The notes: generated from the sequence alone by a model not told the origin. A DNA stretch of 7,755 nt from Clostridiales bacterium (GCA_003517845.1 DOZU01000168.1:1-7755), one strand, 5' to 3'; positions 1 through 4,944 are shown, counted from the first letter of the stretch. Numbers and translations are program-made.

Positions 1-7
1 CGGTGCG

Positions 8-276
8 GCCGTGCACCTGCTTCCGACCTGACCGCCCGGGCGCTGGCGGCGCCGCTGACTCCGACCGGATTACCCCGCGGCACCCGGGATCTCCCGGTTA
101 CCGTTGCTCCCTTCCGGGCCTGGCGGGGTTTCCAGGATCCCGTCGCGCGGGATCCGGTCATCATCATCGCGCACGCCGGGCTGACCCCGAACGAGCCCGG
201 CCTCGAGCAGGACTTCAACCCCGCTATAGCGGGTTGCGGGTAACAGGGCACCGCTACCTCCCCGTCTAGCACGGCC
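8..276 (-). ncRNA. ffs: Signal recognition particle RNA, large bacterial type with Alu domain
   Basis: This RNA is the scaffold of the signal recognition particle, which binds Ffh and targets nascent membrane and secreted proteins. Read on the minus strand, the 5' part (about 276-245) closely matches the Alu-domain start of Bacillus subtilis scRNA, with GCUAGACGGGGAGGUAGCGG followed by UGCCCUGU. The S-domain apical hairpin is at about 121-100, where CCGGAAGG carries the GGAA tetraloop at 115-112 and is followed by the AGCAAC side of the Ffh-binding loop. The 3' end GGUGCACGGCC pairs with the 5' end GGCCGUGC, which fixes the boundaries to within a base or two. The length of about 269 nt fits the Firmicutes large form and not the roughly 114-nt 4.5S form. 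It begins 5 nt after the end of tRNA-Ser(GGA) with no promoter visible between them, so it is probably processed from a longer transcript. No terminator falls inside the window. Confidence 0.96.
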
Positions 277-281
277 AATTC

Positions 282-373
282 TGGCGGAAGGGGTGGGATT
301 TGAACCCACGAGGCAGGTTACCCCGCCTACACGCTCTCCAGGCGTGCCTGTTAAGCCGCTCCAGCACCCTTCC
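282..373 (-). tRNA. trnS-GGA: tRNA-Ser, anticodon GGA
   Basis: This is a class II tRNA of 92 nt including an encoded CCA (284-282). The acceptor stem GGAAGGG pairs with CCCTTCC and the discriminator is G. The anticodon loop is CTGGAGA, giving anticodon GGA, which reads UCC and UCU. A long variable arm (GGCGGGGTAACCTGCC core) and a T arm with TTCAAAT complete the fold. It lies 17 nt downstream of tRNA-Ser(CGA) and 5 nt upstream of the SRP RNA, so the three are probably cotranscribed and separated by RNA processing. Confidence 0.97.
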
Positions 374-390
374 GATTCGCCGACTGTCAA

Positions 391-480
391 TGGCGGAGGG
401 GGTGGGATTCGAACCCACGGAGGGCTTGCGCCCTCAACGGTTTTCGAGACCGCCCGATTCAACCGCTCTCGCACCCCTCC
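391..480 (-). tRNA. trnS-CGA: tRNA-Ser, anticodon CGA
   Basis: This is a class II tRNA of 90 nt including an encoded CCA (393-391). The acceptor stem is GGAGGGG/CCCCTCC with discriminator G. The anticodon stem GCGGT/ACCGT encloses the loop CTCGAAA, giving anticodon CGA, which reads UCG. The variable-arm stem GAGGGC-GCAA-GCCCTC is perfect. Its 5' 22 nt coincide with the 3' end of the tadA reading frame (tadA stop at 461-459), so tRNA processing and tadA translation compete for the same bases. I found no convincing promoter inside the 3' end of tadA, so readthrough from the tadA promoter is the simplest source of this tRNA. Confidence 0.97.
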
Positions 481-938
481 GCGAGCGAGCGCCGCCGCAT
501 CCGAAAGAAATCGCGCAGGACAGCGGCGCAATCCGCTTCCAAGACCCTCCCCCGAACCGCCAACCGGTGGTTGAACCGCGGATCCTCGACCAGGTTTACC
601 AGCGACCCGGCCGCCCCGGCCTTCGGATCGGGAGCCCCATACACCAACCGGTCCACCCTCGCCAGCACCATGGCGCCCGCACACATCGGGCAGGGCTCGA
701 GCGTGACGTACATGGTCGTCCCCGTCAGCCGCCATCCTCCCCGTCGCCGGCTAGCATCCCGGATCACCAGGAGTTCCGCGTGCGCGGTTGCATCCCCGGT
801 CTCCTCCCGCCGGTTGTGGGCCCTCGCAATCACTTGCCCATCCAGCACCAGCACGGCACCCACCGGGACTTCCCCCCGGATCGCGGCCTCTCTAGCCTGC
901 TCGAGAGCCTGGCTCATGAACAGCTCGTCGTCCGGCAA
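459..938 (-). CDS. tadA: tRNA-specific adenosine deaminase TadA
   Basis: TadA deaminates the wobble adenosine (A34) of tRNA-Arg(ACG) to inosine, so that one tRNA reads CGU, CGC and CGA. The protein is 159 residues from the chosen start, normal for the family. It shows the cytidine/deoxycytidylate-deaminase zinc site: HAE at 53-55 (H53 ligand, E55 proton shuttle) and PCPMC at 82-86 (C83 and C86 ligands). The N-terminal EVPVGAVLV (23-31) and the GAPDPKAGAAGSL segment are also typical. I chose a TTG start at 938-936, because GGAGG lies 8 nt upstream (951-947). The longer GTG start at 992 would overlap the -10 box and predicted leader of its own promoter. The next ATG (917) would cut into the conserved first helix. 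The last seven codons lie within tRNA-Ser(CGA), beyond the conserved fold. Confidence in function is very high; the start is well supported but not certain. Confidence 0.96.
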   Translation of the reverse strand: MPDDELFMSQALEQAREAAIRGEVPVGAVLVLDGQVIARAHNRREETGDATAHAELLVIRDASRRRGGWRLTGTTMYVTLEPCPMCAGAMVLARVDRLVYGAPDPKAGAAGSLVNLVEDPRFNHRLAVRGRVLEADCAAVLRDFFRMRRRSLAEGCESG

Positions 939-952
939 CCTTCCAGCCTCCA

Positions 953-968
953 ACCCGCGGTCGCGGGT
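953..968 (-). promoter_or_regulatory. Small leader hairpin just upstream of the tadA RBS
   Basis: The minus strand forms a perfect 6-bp stem, ACCCGC/GCGGGT, around a GACC loop. It lies between the predicted transcription start (about 976) and the tadA Shine-Dalgarno (951-947), one base from the latter. It could affect ribosome access or 5' stability of the leader. In such GC-rich DNA a 6-bp stem can occur by chance, so any function is inference. Confidence 0.35.
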
Positions 969-982
969 CGGCCCGTGCCCCC

Positions 983-1011
983 AATATACCACCCGCTATC
1001 AGACCGGTCAA
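983..1011 (-). promoter_or_regulatory. Housekeeping-type promoter for tadA-tRNA-Ser-SRP RNA unit
   Basis: The minus strand reads TTGACC (1011-1006), a 17-nt spacer, then TATATT (988-983), a near match to the sigma-A/sigma-70 consensus TTGACA-N17-TATAAT. Transcription should start near 976, leaving a leader of about 38 nt before the TTG start of tadA. It lies between the end of the U32-like gene (1035) and tadA, so it separates the panB operon from the tadA/stable-RNA unit. It is also the nearest recognisable promoter upstream of the two Ser tRNAs and the SRP RNA. Confidence 0.75.
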
Positions 1012-1034
1012 ACGCTGGCGCGCGCCGGCCCGGC

Positions 1035-1967
1035 CTAAGGTTTCGGCAGGGCGAGGTCCGCGGGACCCTGAGCCGAACCGCGGATGGAGGGGTTGACCCT
1101 GCCCACCAGTTCCTGGATGATCGCGGCGTGGCGGACCTTCTCTCGGGCCAGAAAAGCCAGTGCATCGGGCGGCGTCCACGGCTTGTAAAGGGAGCCCACC
1201 GACACGCCGGGCTCGATCTTGAAGTAGCAGGGCGCCGCCACCCGGGCCAACTCCGCGGTCTCCCAGAACCGGTTCTGGCCGCCGAAGGACTCGAACAGGT
1301 AGACGTGCAGGTCCATGGGCAGCTTGACTACCCGACGAATGGCGGCGAGTTGGGGCAGGGTGAGGTCCACTACCGGGTTGAAGGTGCCTGCCCCCATCCG
1401 CTCCAGCATGCGGGCGCCGGCCGCGTTGGCGTGCCCGCCGAAGATGGAGATCTTGAACGTGACGTCCGGCGGCAGCACGCCCTTATCCTTCAGCTCGGCG
1501 AGGATCGCCAGCACGCCCTCGTCCCACACCAGGAAACCGCGAAAGCCAACCTCCAGACACCGCTCGATGTCCGCAAGCAGGTAACGTAGGTTATCCATAC
1601 CCCGGATGCGCAGTCCCGATACCGCGCCCTCGGGAGTGGCGATCTGTTTGCCGAGGTCCCACTGGGGCCGAGGCCCGGGAGTCATGATGACTTCCAGCCG
1701 GGCATCGGCCGCCATCTGCGCGAAGTCGCGGAGTTCTCCCCGGGTCAGCAGGGTAGCGCCCATGACCGTCGCGATGAGACGGTGCACGGCGACTTCCTGC
1801 CGGTTCATCTCGTCGATCAGGGCCTCGAGGGTCGAGAGGCGTTCGATCCCGGAGATCTCGATCCGGTAGTGCGCTCCATCGGCGAACCGGAGCGGGGAAT
1901 CGGGCAGGGCGTAGTCATCTCGCGACGGAAGTCCGACCTCCTCCAGCCATTGGGCCGCTCGGGTCAC
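1035..1967 (-). CDS. Peptidase U32-family-like TIM-barrel protein
   Basis: This 310-residue protein resembles bacterial proteins annotated as U32-family peptidases, a group of TIM-barrel proteins that includes collagenase-type peptidases and several RNA-modification or quinone-hydroxylation factors. I recognise it by overall pattern: N-terminal RAAQWLEEVGLP (3-14), MTPGPRPQWDLGKQ near 95-108, the strand-loop RGMDNLRYLLADIERCLEVG (122-141), FKISIFGGHANAAG (171-184) and LTLPQLAAIRR (202-212). The four-Cys iron-sulfur site of RlhA/UbiU/UbiV-type members is not evident, and few Cys are present. There is no signal peptide or membrane segment, so it should be cytosolic. The GTG start at 1967-1965 has AGGAGG 7 nt upstream and overlaps the panB stop as GTGA, which implies translational coupling. 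A longer GTG at 1985 has no comparable RBS. It is the last gene of the odh-panB operon. Its substrate and activity are unknown; peptidase activity should not be assumed. Confidence 0.8.
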   Translation of the reverse strand: MTRAAQWLEEVGLPSRDDYALPDSPLRFADGAHYRIEISGIERLSTLEALIDEMNRQEVAVHRLIATVMGATLLTRGELRDFAQMAADARLEVIMTPGPRPQWDLGKQIATPEGAVSGLRIRGMDNLRYLLADIERCLEVGFRGFLVWDEGVLAILAELKDKGVLPPDVTFKISIFGGHANAAGARMLERMGAGTFNPVVDLTLPQLAAIRRVVKLPMDLHVYLFESFGGQNRFWETAELARVAAPCYFKIEPGVSVGSLYKPWTPPDALAFLAREKVRHAAIIQELVGRVNPSIRGSAQGPADLALPKP

Positions 1968-2842
1968 GGGTTTTCCTCCTCGCACCGTCCTTTGGCGCTC
2001 GCGATCAATGAGGCGAGTCTCGCCAGTTCCCCCTTCTTCATCGGGTAGCAGTGCTCGGGAGAAGGGAAGTTCCGGGCGGCGACATCGCTCAGGTATGCCT
2101 GGAAGGCCTCGAGTATCGTGTGGTTCAGGTCGGCGTATTTCTTCACGAACCGCGGCGTGAAGCGCTCAAAGAAGCCGAGCAGGTCGTGTACGATGAGGAG
2201 CTGGCCGTCACAATGCGGCCCGGCTCCAATCGAGATGATGGGGATGGACGCGCGGCGGGTTGTCTCATCTCCAACTTCGGGCGGGACCGCCTCCAGCAGG
2301 ATGGAGAAGGCTCCCGCGCCTTCGAGGATCGACGCGTCCTCGATCACTCGCCAGGCCGCTTCGGCATCCCTCCCCTGAGCCCTGAACCCTCCGAGCATGG
2401 CCAGCGACTGGGGGGTCAGGCCCAGGTGCCCCATCGCCGGTATGCCGGCGCCGGTCAGCGCCCGGAACACCGGCGCCATGCTGCGGCCGCCCTCCAGCTT
2501 GACTGCGTCGCAAGCGGCCTCCTGCATGAACCGCCCGGCGTTCCGCACCGCTTCGGTCACGCTGACCTGGTATGACAAGTAGGGCATGTCGCCGATGAGC
2601 AGCGCCCCGGGGGCGCCGCGGCGGACCGCCTGGCAGTGAGCGATCATGATATCCATGGTCACCGGCAGCGTGCTCGAGTGCCCGTACACCGTCATCCCGA
2701 CCGAATCTCCGACGAGGATGATGTCCACCCCCGCCTTCTCCTCGAGCAAGGCCGTGGGGTAGTCGTAGCAGGTCAGCATGGTGATGGGCTCGCCTTTCGC
2801 CCGCTTCTCCATGAGGTCAGGGATGGTTACTTTCTCGCGCAT
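1964..2842 (-). CDS. panB: 3-methyl-2-oxobutanoate hydroxymethyltransferase (ketopantoate hydroxymethyltransferase)
   Basis: PanB transfers a one-carbon unit from 5,10-methylene-tetrahydrofolate to 2-oxoisovalerate, giving ketopantoate, the first committed step of pantothenate and CoA synthesis. The 292-residue length is slightly above the usual 260-280. All landmark residues of the (beta/alpha)8 barrel are present: LVGDSVGM with metal-binding D46, GDMPYLSY with D85, VKLEGG with K115 and E117, GHLGLTPQS (138-146), LLEAVP with catalytic E184, and SIGAGPHCDGQLLIVHD (204-220). I chose the ATG at 2842-2840, because the family N-terminus begins KVTIPDL just after it. Upstream residues of the longer frame are low-complexity readthrough of the spacer and the preceding gene. 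The RBS is only a modest GGGGCGG. It follows the opine-dehydrogenase-like gene after 46 nt and overlaps the next gene by 4 nt. panC and panD are not in this window. Confidence 0.97.
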   Translation of the reverse strand: MREKVTIPDLMEKRAKGEPITMLTCYDYPTALLEEKAGVDIILVGDSVGMTVYGHSSTLPVTMDIMIAHCQAVRRGAPGALLIGDMPYLSYQVSVTEAVRNAGRFMQEAACDAVKLEGGRSMAPVFRALTGAGIPAMGHLGLTPQSLAMLGGFRAQGRDAEAAWRVIEDASILEGAGAFSILLEAVPPEVGDETTRRASIPIISIGAGPHCDGQLLIVHDLLGFFERFTPRFVKKYADLNHTILEAFQAYLSDVAARNFPSPEHCYPMKKGELARLASLIASAKGRCEEENP

Positions 2843-2888
2843 TTCCGCCCCGACCGGCCCCGCAGGGCCGCCGGATTTCCCCCCTTCT

Positions 2889-4004
2889 CTACCGCACTCC
2901 CTCGGTAACATACCTGAGCAGCGCCTGACCGTCGAGGGTGTCGATGCCCAGCGTGTCCAGGGTTCGACCGCTGGCCCGAAAGTCGGCGCCGCAGACCGCA
3001 CTGCCCAGGTGGACCATGGAGTCGATCACCGGGGTGTCGACGCCTAGCTTGTCTCCAAGCTGCGACATGGGCACCAGACCATAGGGCAGGTCTTCGGTGA
3101 TGTAGCGATGGCTGATGGAGGTCGGTCCAAGCACCCCCGCGATTATGGCCAGGGTGTCGGCCCCGGTCCTGCCCGGCGCCTGGAACGCTGCCCCCATGAT
3201 GCTGGCGCTAGTCCAGAAATCCTCCTCCTCGTACTCGATGACCTCGCAGGCGAGAGCCGCGGCCAAGGCCCGGGTCTCCAGGTACAAAGCTTTGATGACG
3301 CGAGCAACCGCCTCGGTTATCCCCTCCCGGTACATGAAGAACTGGCCTCCGGAGTGCTGGATCCGACCCACGTTCAGCAGGGAGCCGGGCGGATGGCAAA
3401 TGGGATTGGGGTTACTCAGGGCAGCCGCCAGCACGTTGTCCGCCGGCTCGAGACAGGGCCATACGGCCTTCAGGGTGGGCAGGAGTTCACCGGTGGCCTT
3501 CGCCGGCAAGGCGGCGATCGTCACCCGGGGGGCGACGAGGAGCAGGTCGACTTCAGCCCCGGCGCGCCGCCTGGTGCCGTAGGGGATGGTACTGGTCTCT
3601 GCCACCAGGATCTCCTTGGCAGGATACTCCTGGCGCAATAGCCAGGCGAGCCGCAGTGAGCCGAAGTCTCCGGACCAGACGACCACCGTCTGTCCGTTTT
3701 CGAGCCGGGGCAGGAGTTCGCGGAAAAACGGGTCGTGCGCAAACGCCGGTACCACCATGTGGATGAATCGCGTCCCCCGGACGGCCTCCGTCATATCCGT
3801 GGTCACTTTCCGCAGCTTAGCCTCTCCCCTGACCGTCGCTGCCGGTCCACCCAGCCGGATGCAGCCCCGTTCGACCGTAGCCCGGAAGCTGTCCAGAAAG
3901 CGCGGATGTTCGTAGAGGTGAACGTCATGGCCGCGCAACGTGAGATCTGCGGCCATGCAATGGCCGCCGTGACCGCCGCCGAGGACCGCGACCGGTCCGA
4001 ACAT
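2889..4004 (-). CDS. Opine/octopine dehydrogenase-family NAD(P)-dependent oxidoreductase
   Basis: Family members reductively condense an amino acid with a 2-oxo acid, or catalyse related oxo-acid reductions, using NAD(P)H. The 371-residue protein has an N-terminal Rossmann domain with GGGHGGH at 9-15 and E32 at the end of the second strand. VVPAFAH (84-90) and ETSTIPYG (136-143) follow. The C-terminal octopine/nopaline dehydrogenase domain begins at LSNPNPICHPPGSLLN (196-211) and carries H204. ITEDLPYGLVPMSQLG (302-317) carries D305. These align by eye with the catalytic His and Asp of Arthrobacter CENDH. The ATG at 4004-4002 is chosen because GGAGGG lies 5 nt upstream and the Rossmann strand starts at residue 3; the longer frame to 4166 has no domain. 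Position directly before panB suggests ketopantoate as a substrate, making it a candidate alternative ketopantoate reductase. That is inference; the family call is firm. Confidence 0.9.
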   Translation of the reverse strand: MFGPVAVLGGGHGGHCMAADLTLRGHDVHLYEHPRFLDSFRATVERGCIRLGGPAATVRGEAKLRKVTTDMTEAVRGTRFIHMVVPAFAHDPFFRELLPRLENGQTVVVWSGDFGSLRLAWLLRQEYPAKEILVAETSTIPYGTRRRAGAEVDLLLVAPRVTIAALPAKATGELLPTLKAVWPCLEPADNVLAAALSNPNPICHPPGSLLNVGRIQHSGGQFFMYREGITEAVARVIKALYLETRALAAALACEVIEYEEEDFWTSASIMGAAFQAPGRTGADTLAIIAGVLGPTSISHRYITEDLPYGLVPMSQLGDKLGVDTPVIDSMVHLGSAVCGADFRASGRTLDTLGIDTLDGQALLRYVTEGVR

Positions 4005-4075
4005 GCGATCCCTCCGTCCTGTAGTAGGGGTCCGAGGCCGTCCGCCATCGTCCGCCGGACCGGCTGGAAGGGGTC

Positions 4076-4363
4076 TCAGGCGTCCGGGCTCAGCCGCACT
4101 TCCTCCCTTTTCCGGCCCTGTGCCGTGCATGTTCCGTGCAACCGCGGTTGCCGCCCGCGGCTCCAAGATACCACCCGCAGGCGAGACCCTGTCTCCTCGG
4201 AAGACGCTGTTTCGAAGAATAACTCCAGAGCTTCCCGCAGATTACTCCGCGCTTGTTCCACCGTATTCCCCTGGCTCGCGACATCAAGCTCGGGGCACAC
4301 AGCCACCTACCCGTCACCCTCACGCTCAATGATGGCTGCGAGTACCACTACGCCGTTCCTCAT
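4076..4363 (-). pseudogene. HicB-like antitoxin-family gene interrupted by an in-frame TAG
   Basis: The frame starting at ATG 4363 encodes a HicB-type N-terminal strand, IIEREGDG, then a TAG at 4309-4307. It continues in the same frame with VAVCPELDVASQGNTVEQA and SNLREALELFFETASSEE. In intact HicB-like proteins the motif reads EGDG-Y-VAxCPELDVASQGxTVEEA, so TAG sits where a conserved aromatic codon (TAY) is expected and a single base change would explain it. The C-terminal 40 residues (RLRVVSWSRG onward) no longer resemble the family and are rich in Arg and Gly, suggesting a second lesion or frameshift. A GTG at 4306 could restart translation but would lack the first beta strand. No hicA-like toxin frame is present on either side. 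HicB proteins normally neutralise HicA mRNA interferases; solitary HicB-like genes are also common. The gene lies between tRNA-Arg(CCU) and the opine dehydrogenase gene. Confidence 0.65.
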
Positions 4364-4448
4364 CTTTGGGGCCGTCTACACCCACATGTTCCTCAACCGG
4401 CGGGTTTTCCGCAACCGGCCTCACCGCCCGATGCGGCCTCGCAGTGGG

Positions 4449-4477
4449 ATTATGCTGGTGCGCCCGGCAGGAGTCGA
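4449..4477 (-). promoter_or_regulatory. Possible promoter overlapping the 3' end of tRNA-Arg(CCU)
   Basis: The minus strand has TCGACT (4477-4472), a 17-nt spacer and CATAAT (4454-4449). The -10 box matches five of six consensus bases and the -35 box four of six. It would start transcription near 4442 and serve the broken HicB-like gene and the opine dehydrogenase-panB-U32 operon, for which I see no better promoter. The -35 is part of the tRNA T arm, which is constrained for another reason, so chance resemblance is a real possibility. Confidence 0.35.
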
Positions 4478-4531
4478 ACCTGCGGCACGCGGTTTAGGAA
4501 ACCGCTGCTCTATCCCCTGAGCTACGGGCGC
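4456..4531 (-). tRNA. trnR-CCT: tRNA-Arg, anticodon CCU
   Basis: This is a 76-nt class I tRNA with an encoded CCA (4458-4456). The acceptor stem GCGCCCG pairs with CGGGCGC and the discriminator is A, as is typical for tRNA-Arg. The anticodon stem GCGGT/ACCGC encloses TTCCTAA, giving anticodon CCT, which reads AGG. The T arm is GCAGG-TTCGACT-CCTGC. Its first base directly abuts the T-rich tail of a strong hairpin (4541-4572), so its expression may depend on readthrough or processing there. Confidence 0.97.
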
Positions 4532-4572
4532 AAAATTTATGGCCGGGGCCGAGACTTGATCTCGCCCCGGCC
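4532..4572 (-). terminator. Strong hairpin with T-rich tail between two Arg tRNAs
   Basis: On the minus strand 4572-4541 folds into a stem of 9 bp (GGCCGGGGC with GCCCCGGCC) and 4 bp (GAGA with TCTC), interrupted by one bulged G. The loop is TCAAG. The tail ATAAATTTT (4540-4532) follows at once. This has the shape of an intrinsic terminator for the tRNA-Ser(GCU)-tRNA-Arg(ACG) transcript, although the tail is only partly T. It ends exactly at the 5' end of tRNA-Arg(CCU), so it could instead be an attenuator or an RNase processing stem. Confidence 0.6.
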
Positions 4573-4580
4573 TCAACTAC

Positions 4581-4657
4581 TGGCGCGCCCGGGAGGATTT
4601 GAACCCCCGACCTACTGATCCGTAGTCAGTCGCTCTCATCCGCTGAGCTACGGGCGC
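4581..4657 (-). tRNA. trnR-ACG: tRNA-Arg, anticodon ACG (TadA substrate)
   Basis: This is a 77-nt class I tRNA with an encoded CCA (4583-4581). The acceptor stem is GCGCCCG/CGGGCGC with discriminator G. The anticodon stem ACTGA/TCAGT encloses CTACGGA, giving anticodon ACG, whose A34 is the canonical target of TadA, also encoded in this window. The deaminated form (ICG) reads CGU, CGC and CGA. It starts only 4 nt after the end of tRNA-Ser(GCU), so the two are cotranscribed. Confidence 0.97.
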
Positions 4658-4661
4658 ACAT

Positions 4662-4755
4662 TGGCGGAGGGAGAGGGATTTGAACCCTCGCTAGAGCTAA
4701 ACGCCCTACTACAGGTTTAGCAAACCCGCCCCTTCAGCCGCTTGGGTATCCCTCC
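4662..4755 (-). tRNA. trnS-GCT: tRNA-Ser, anticodon GCU
   Basis: This is a class II tRNA of 94 nt with an encoded CCA (4664-4662). The acceptor stem is GGAGGGA/TCCCTCC with discriminator G. The anticodon loop TTGCTAA gives GCT, which reads AGC and AGU. The long variable arm (AGGGC-GTTTA-GCTCT) and the T arm GAGGG-TTCAAAT-CCCTC are clear. It has its own upstream promoter (4797-4769). Confidence 0.97.
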
Positions 4756-4768
4756 GCATTCGCCTATC

Positions 4769-4797
4769 ATGATAGCACACCGCGGAAATGGGCACAA
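4769..4797 (-). promoter_or_regulatory. Promoter for tRNA-Ser(GCU)-tRNA-Arg(ACG)
   Basis: The minus strand shows TTGTGC (4797-4792), a 17-nt spacer and TATCAT (4774-4769). The -10 box matches five of six consensus positions and the -35 keeps the TTG core. Transcription would start near 4762, about 7 nt before the tRNA 5' end. The -10 box lies in a perfect 12-nt palindrome (4764-4775). Confidence 0.6.
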
Positions 4798-4834
4798 GCA
4801 ACGGCTCGACCGCCGCGGTTCTGCGGCCAGGCAA

Positions 4835-4925
4835 TGGCGGAAGGGGTGGGATTCGAACCCACGGAGGGCGCTATACCCCCAGCGGTTTTCAAGACCGCCG
4901 CAATCGCCCGCTCTGCCACCCTTCC
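4835..4925 (-). tRNA. trnS-TGA: tRNA-Ser, anticodon UGA
   Basis: This is a class II tRNA of 91 nt with an encoded CCA (4837-4835). The acceptor stem GGAAGGG/CCCTTCC and discriminator G are the same as in tRNA-Ser(GGA). The anticodon stem GCGGT/ACCGC encloses CTTGAAA, giving TGA, which reads UCA and, depending on wobble modification, other UCN codons. Its T arm is identical to that of tRNA-Ser(CGA). It lies 79 nt upstream of tRNA-Ser(GCU), which has a separate promoter. Confidence 0.97.
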
Positions 4926-4944
4926 GTCGTCTGCTTCCGCCGCA

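Noticed and set aside
385..390. Exact TTGACA (-35 consensus) between the two Ser tRNAs
   Set aside because: At 16-18 nt spacing the sequence falls inside tRNA-Ser(GGA) and reads around GTGCTG, with no -10 resemblance.
939..992. Longer tadA start at GTG 992
   Set aside because: This start overlaps the -10 element and predicted leader of the tadA promoter, and the added residues are not part of the family fold.
300..1589. Long plus-strand open frame of 429 codons
   Set aside because: It runs antisense across two tRNAs, tadA and the U32-like gene, is rich in Arg/Pro/Gly and shows no family motif. It is a by-product of high GC.
2843..3001. N-terminal extension of panB to 3001
   Set aside because: It would overlap the opine-dehydrogenase-like gene by over 100 nt, and the extra residues do not match PanB, whose family start coincides with the ATG at 2842.
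4005..4166. N-terminal extension of the opine-dehydrogenase-like gene to 4166
   Set aside because: The Rossmann fold begins at residue 3 from ATG 4004, which has a good RBS; the extension is low-complexity and overlaps the HicB remnant.
4307..4309. TAG as a pyrrolysine codon
   Set aside because: Two other genes in the window end with TAG, the position normally holds Tyr, and no Pyl context is visible.
4394..4419. Short direct repeat CAACCGGC with 18-nt period
   Set aside because: There are only two 8-nt copies in GC-rich DNA; this is too little to call a repeat array, CRISPR or binding-site pair.
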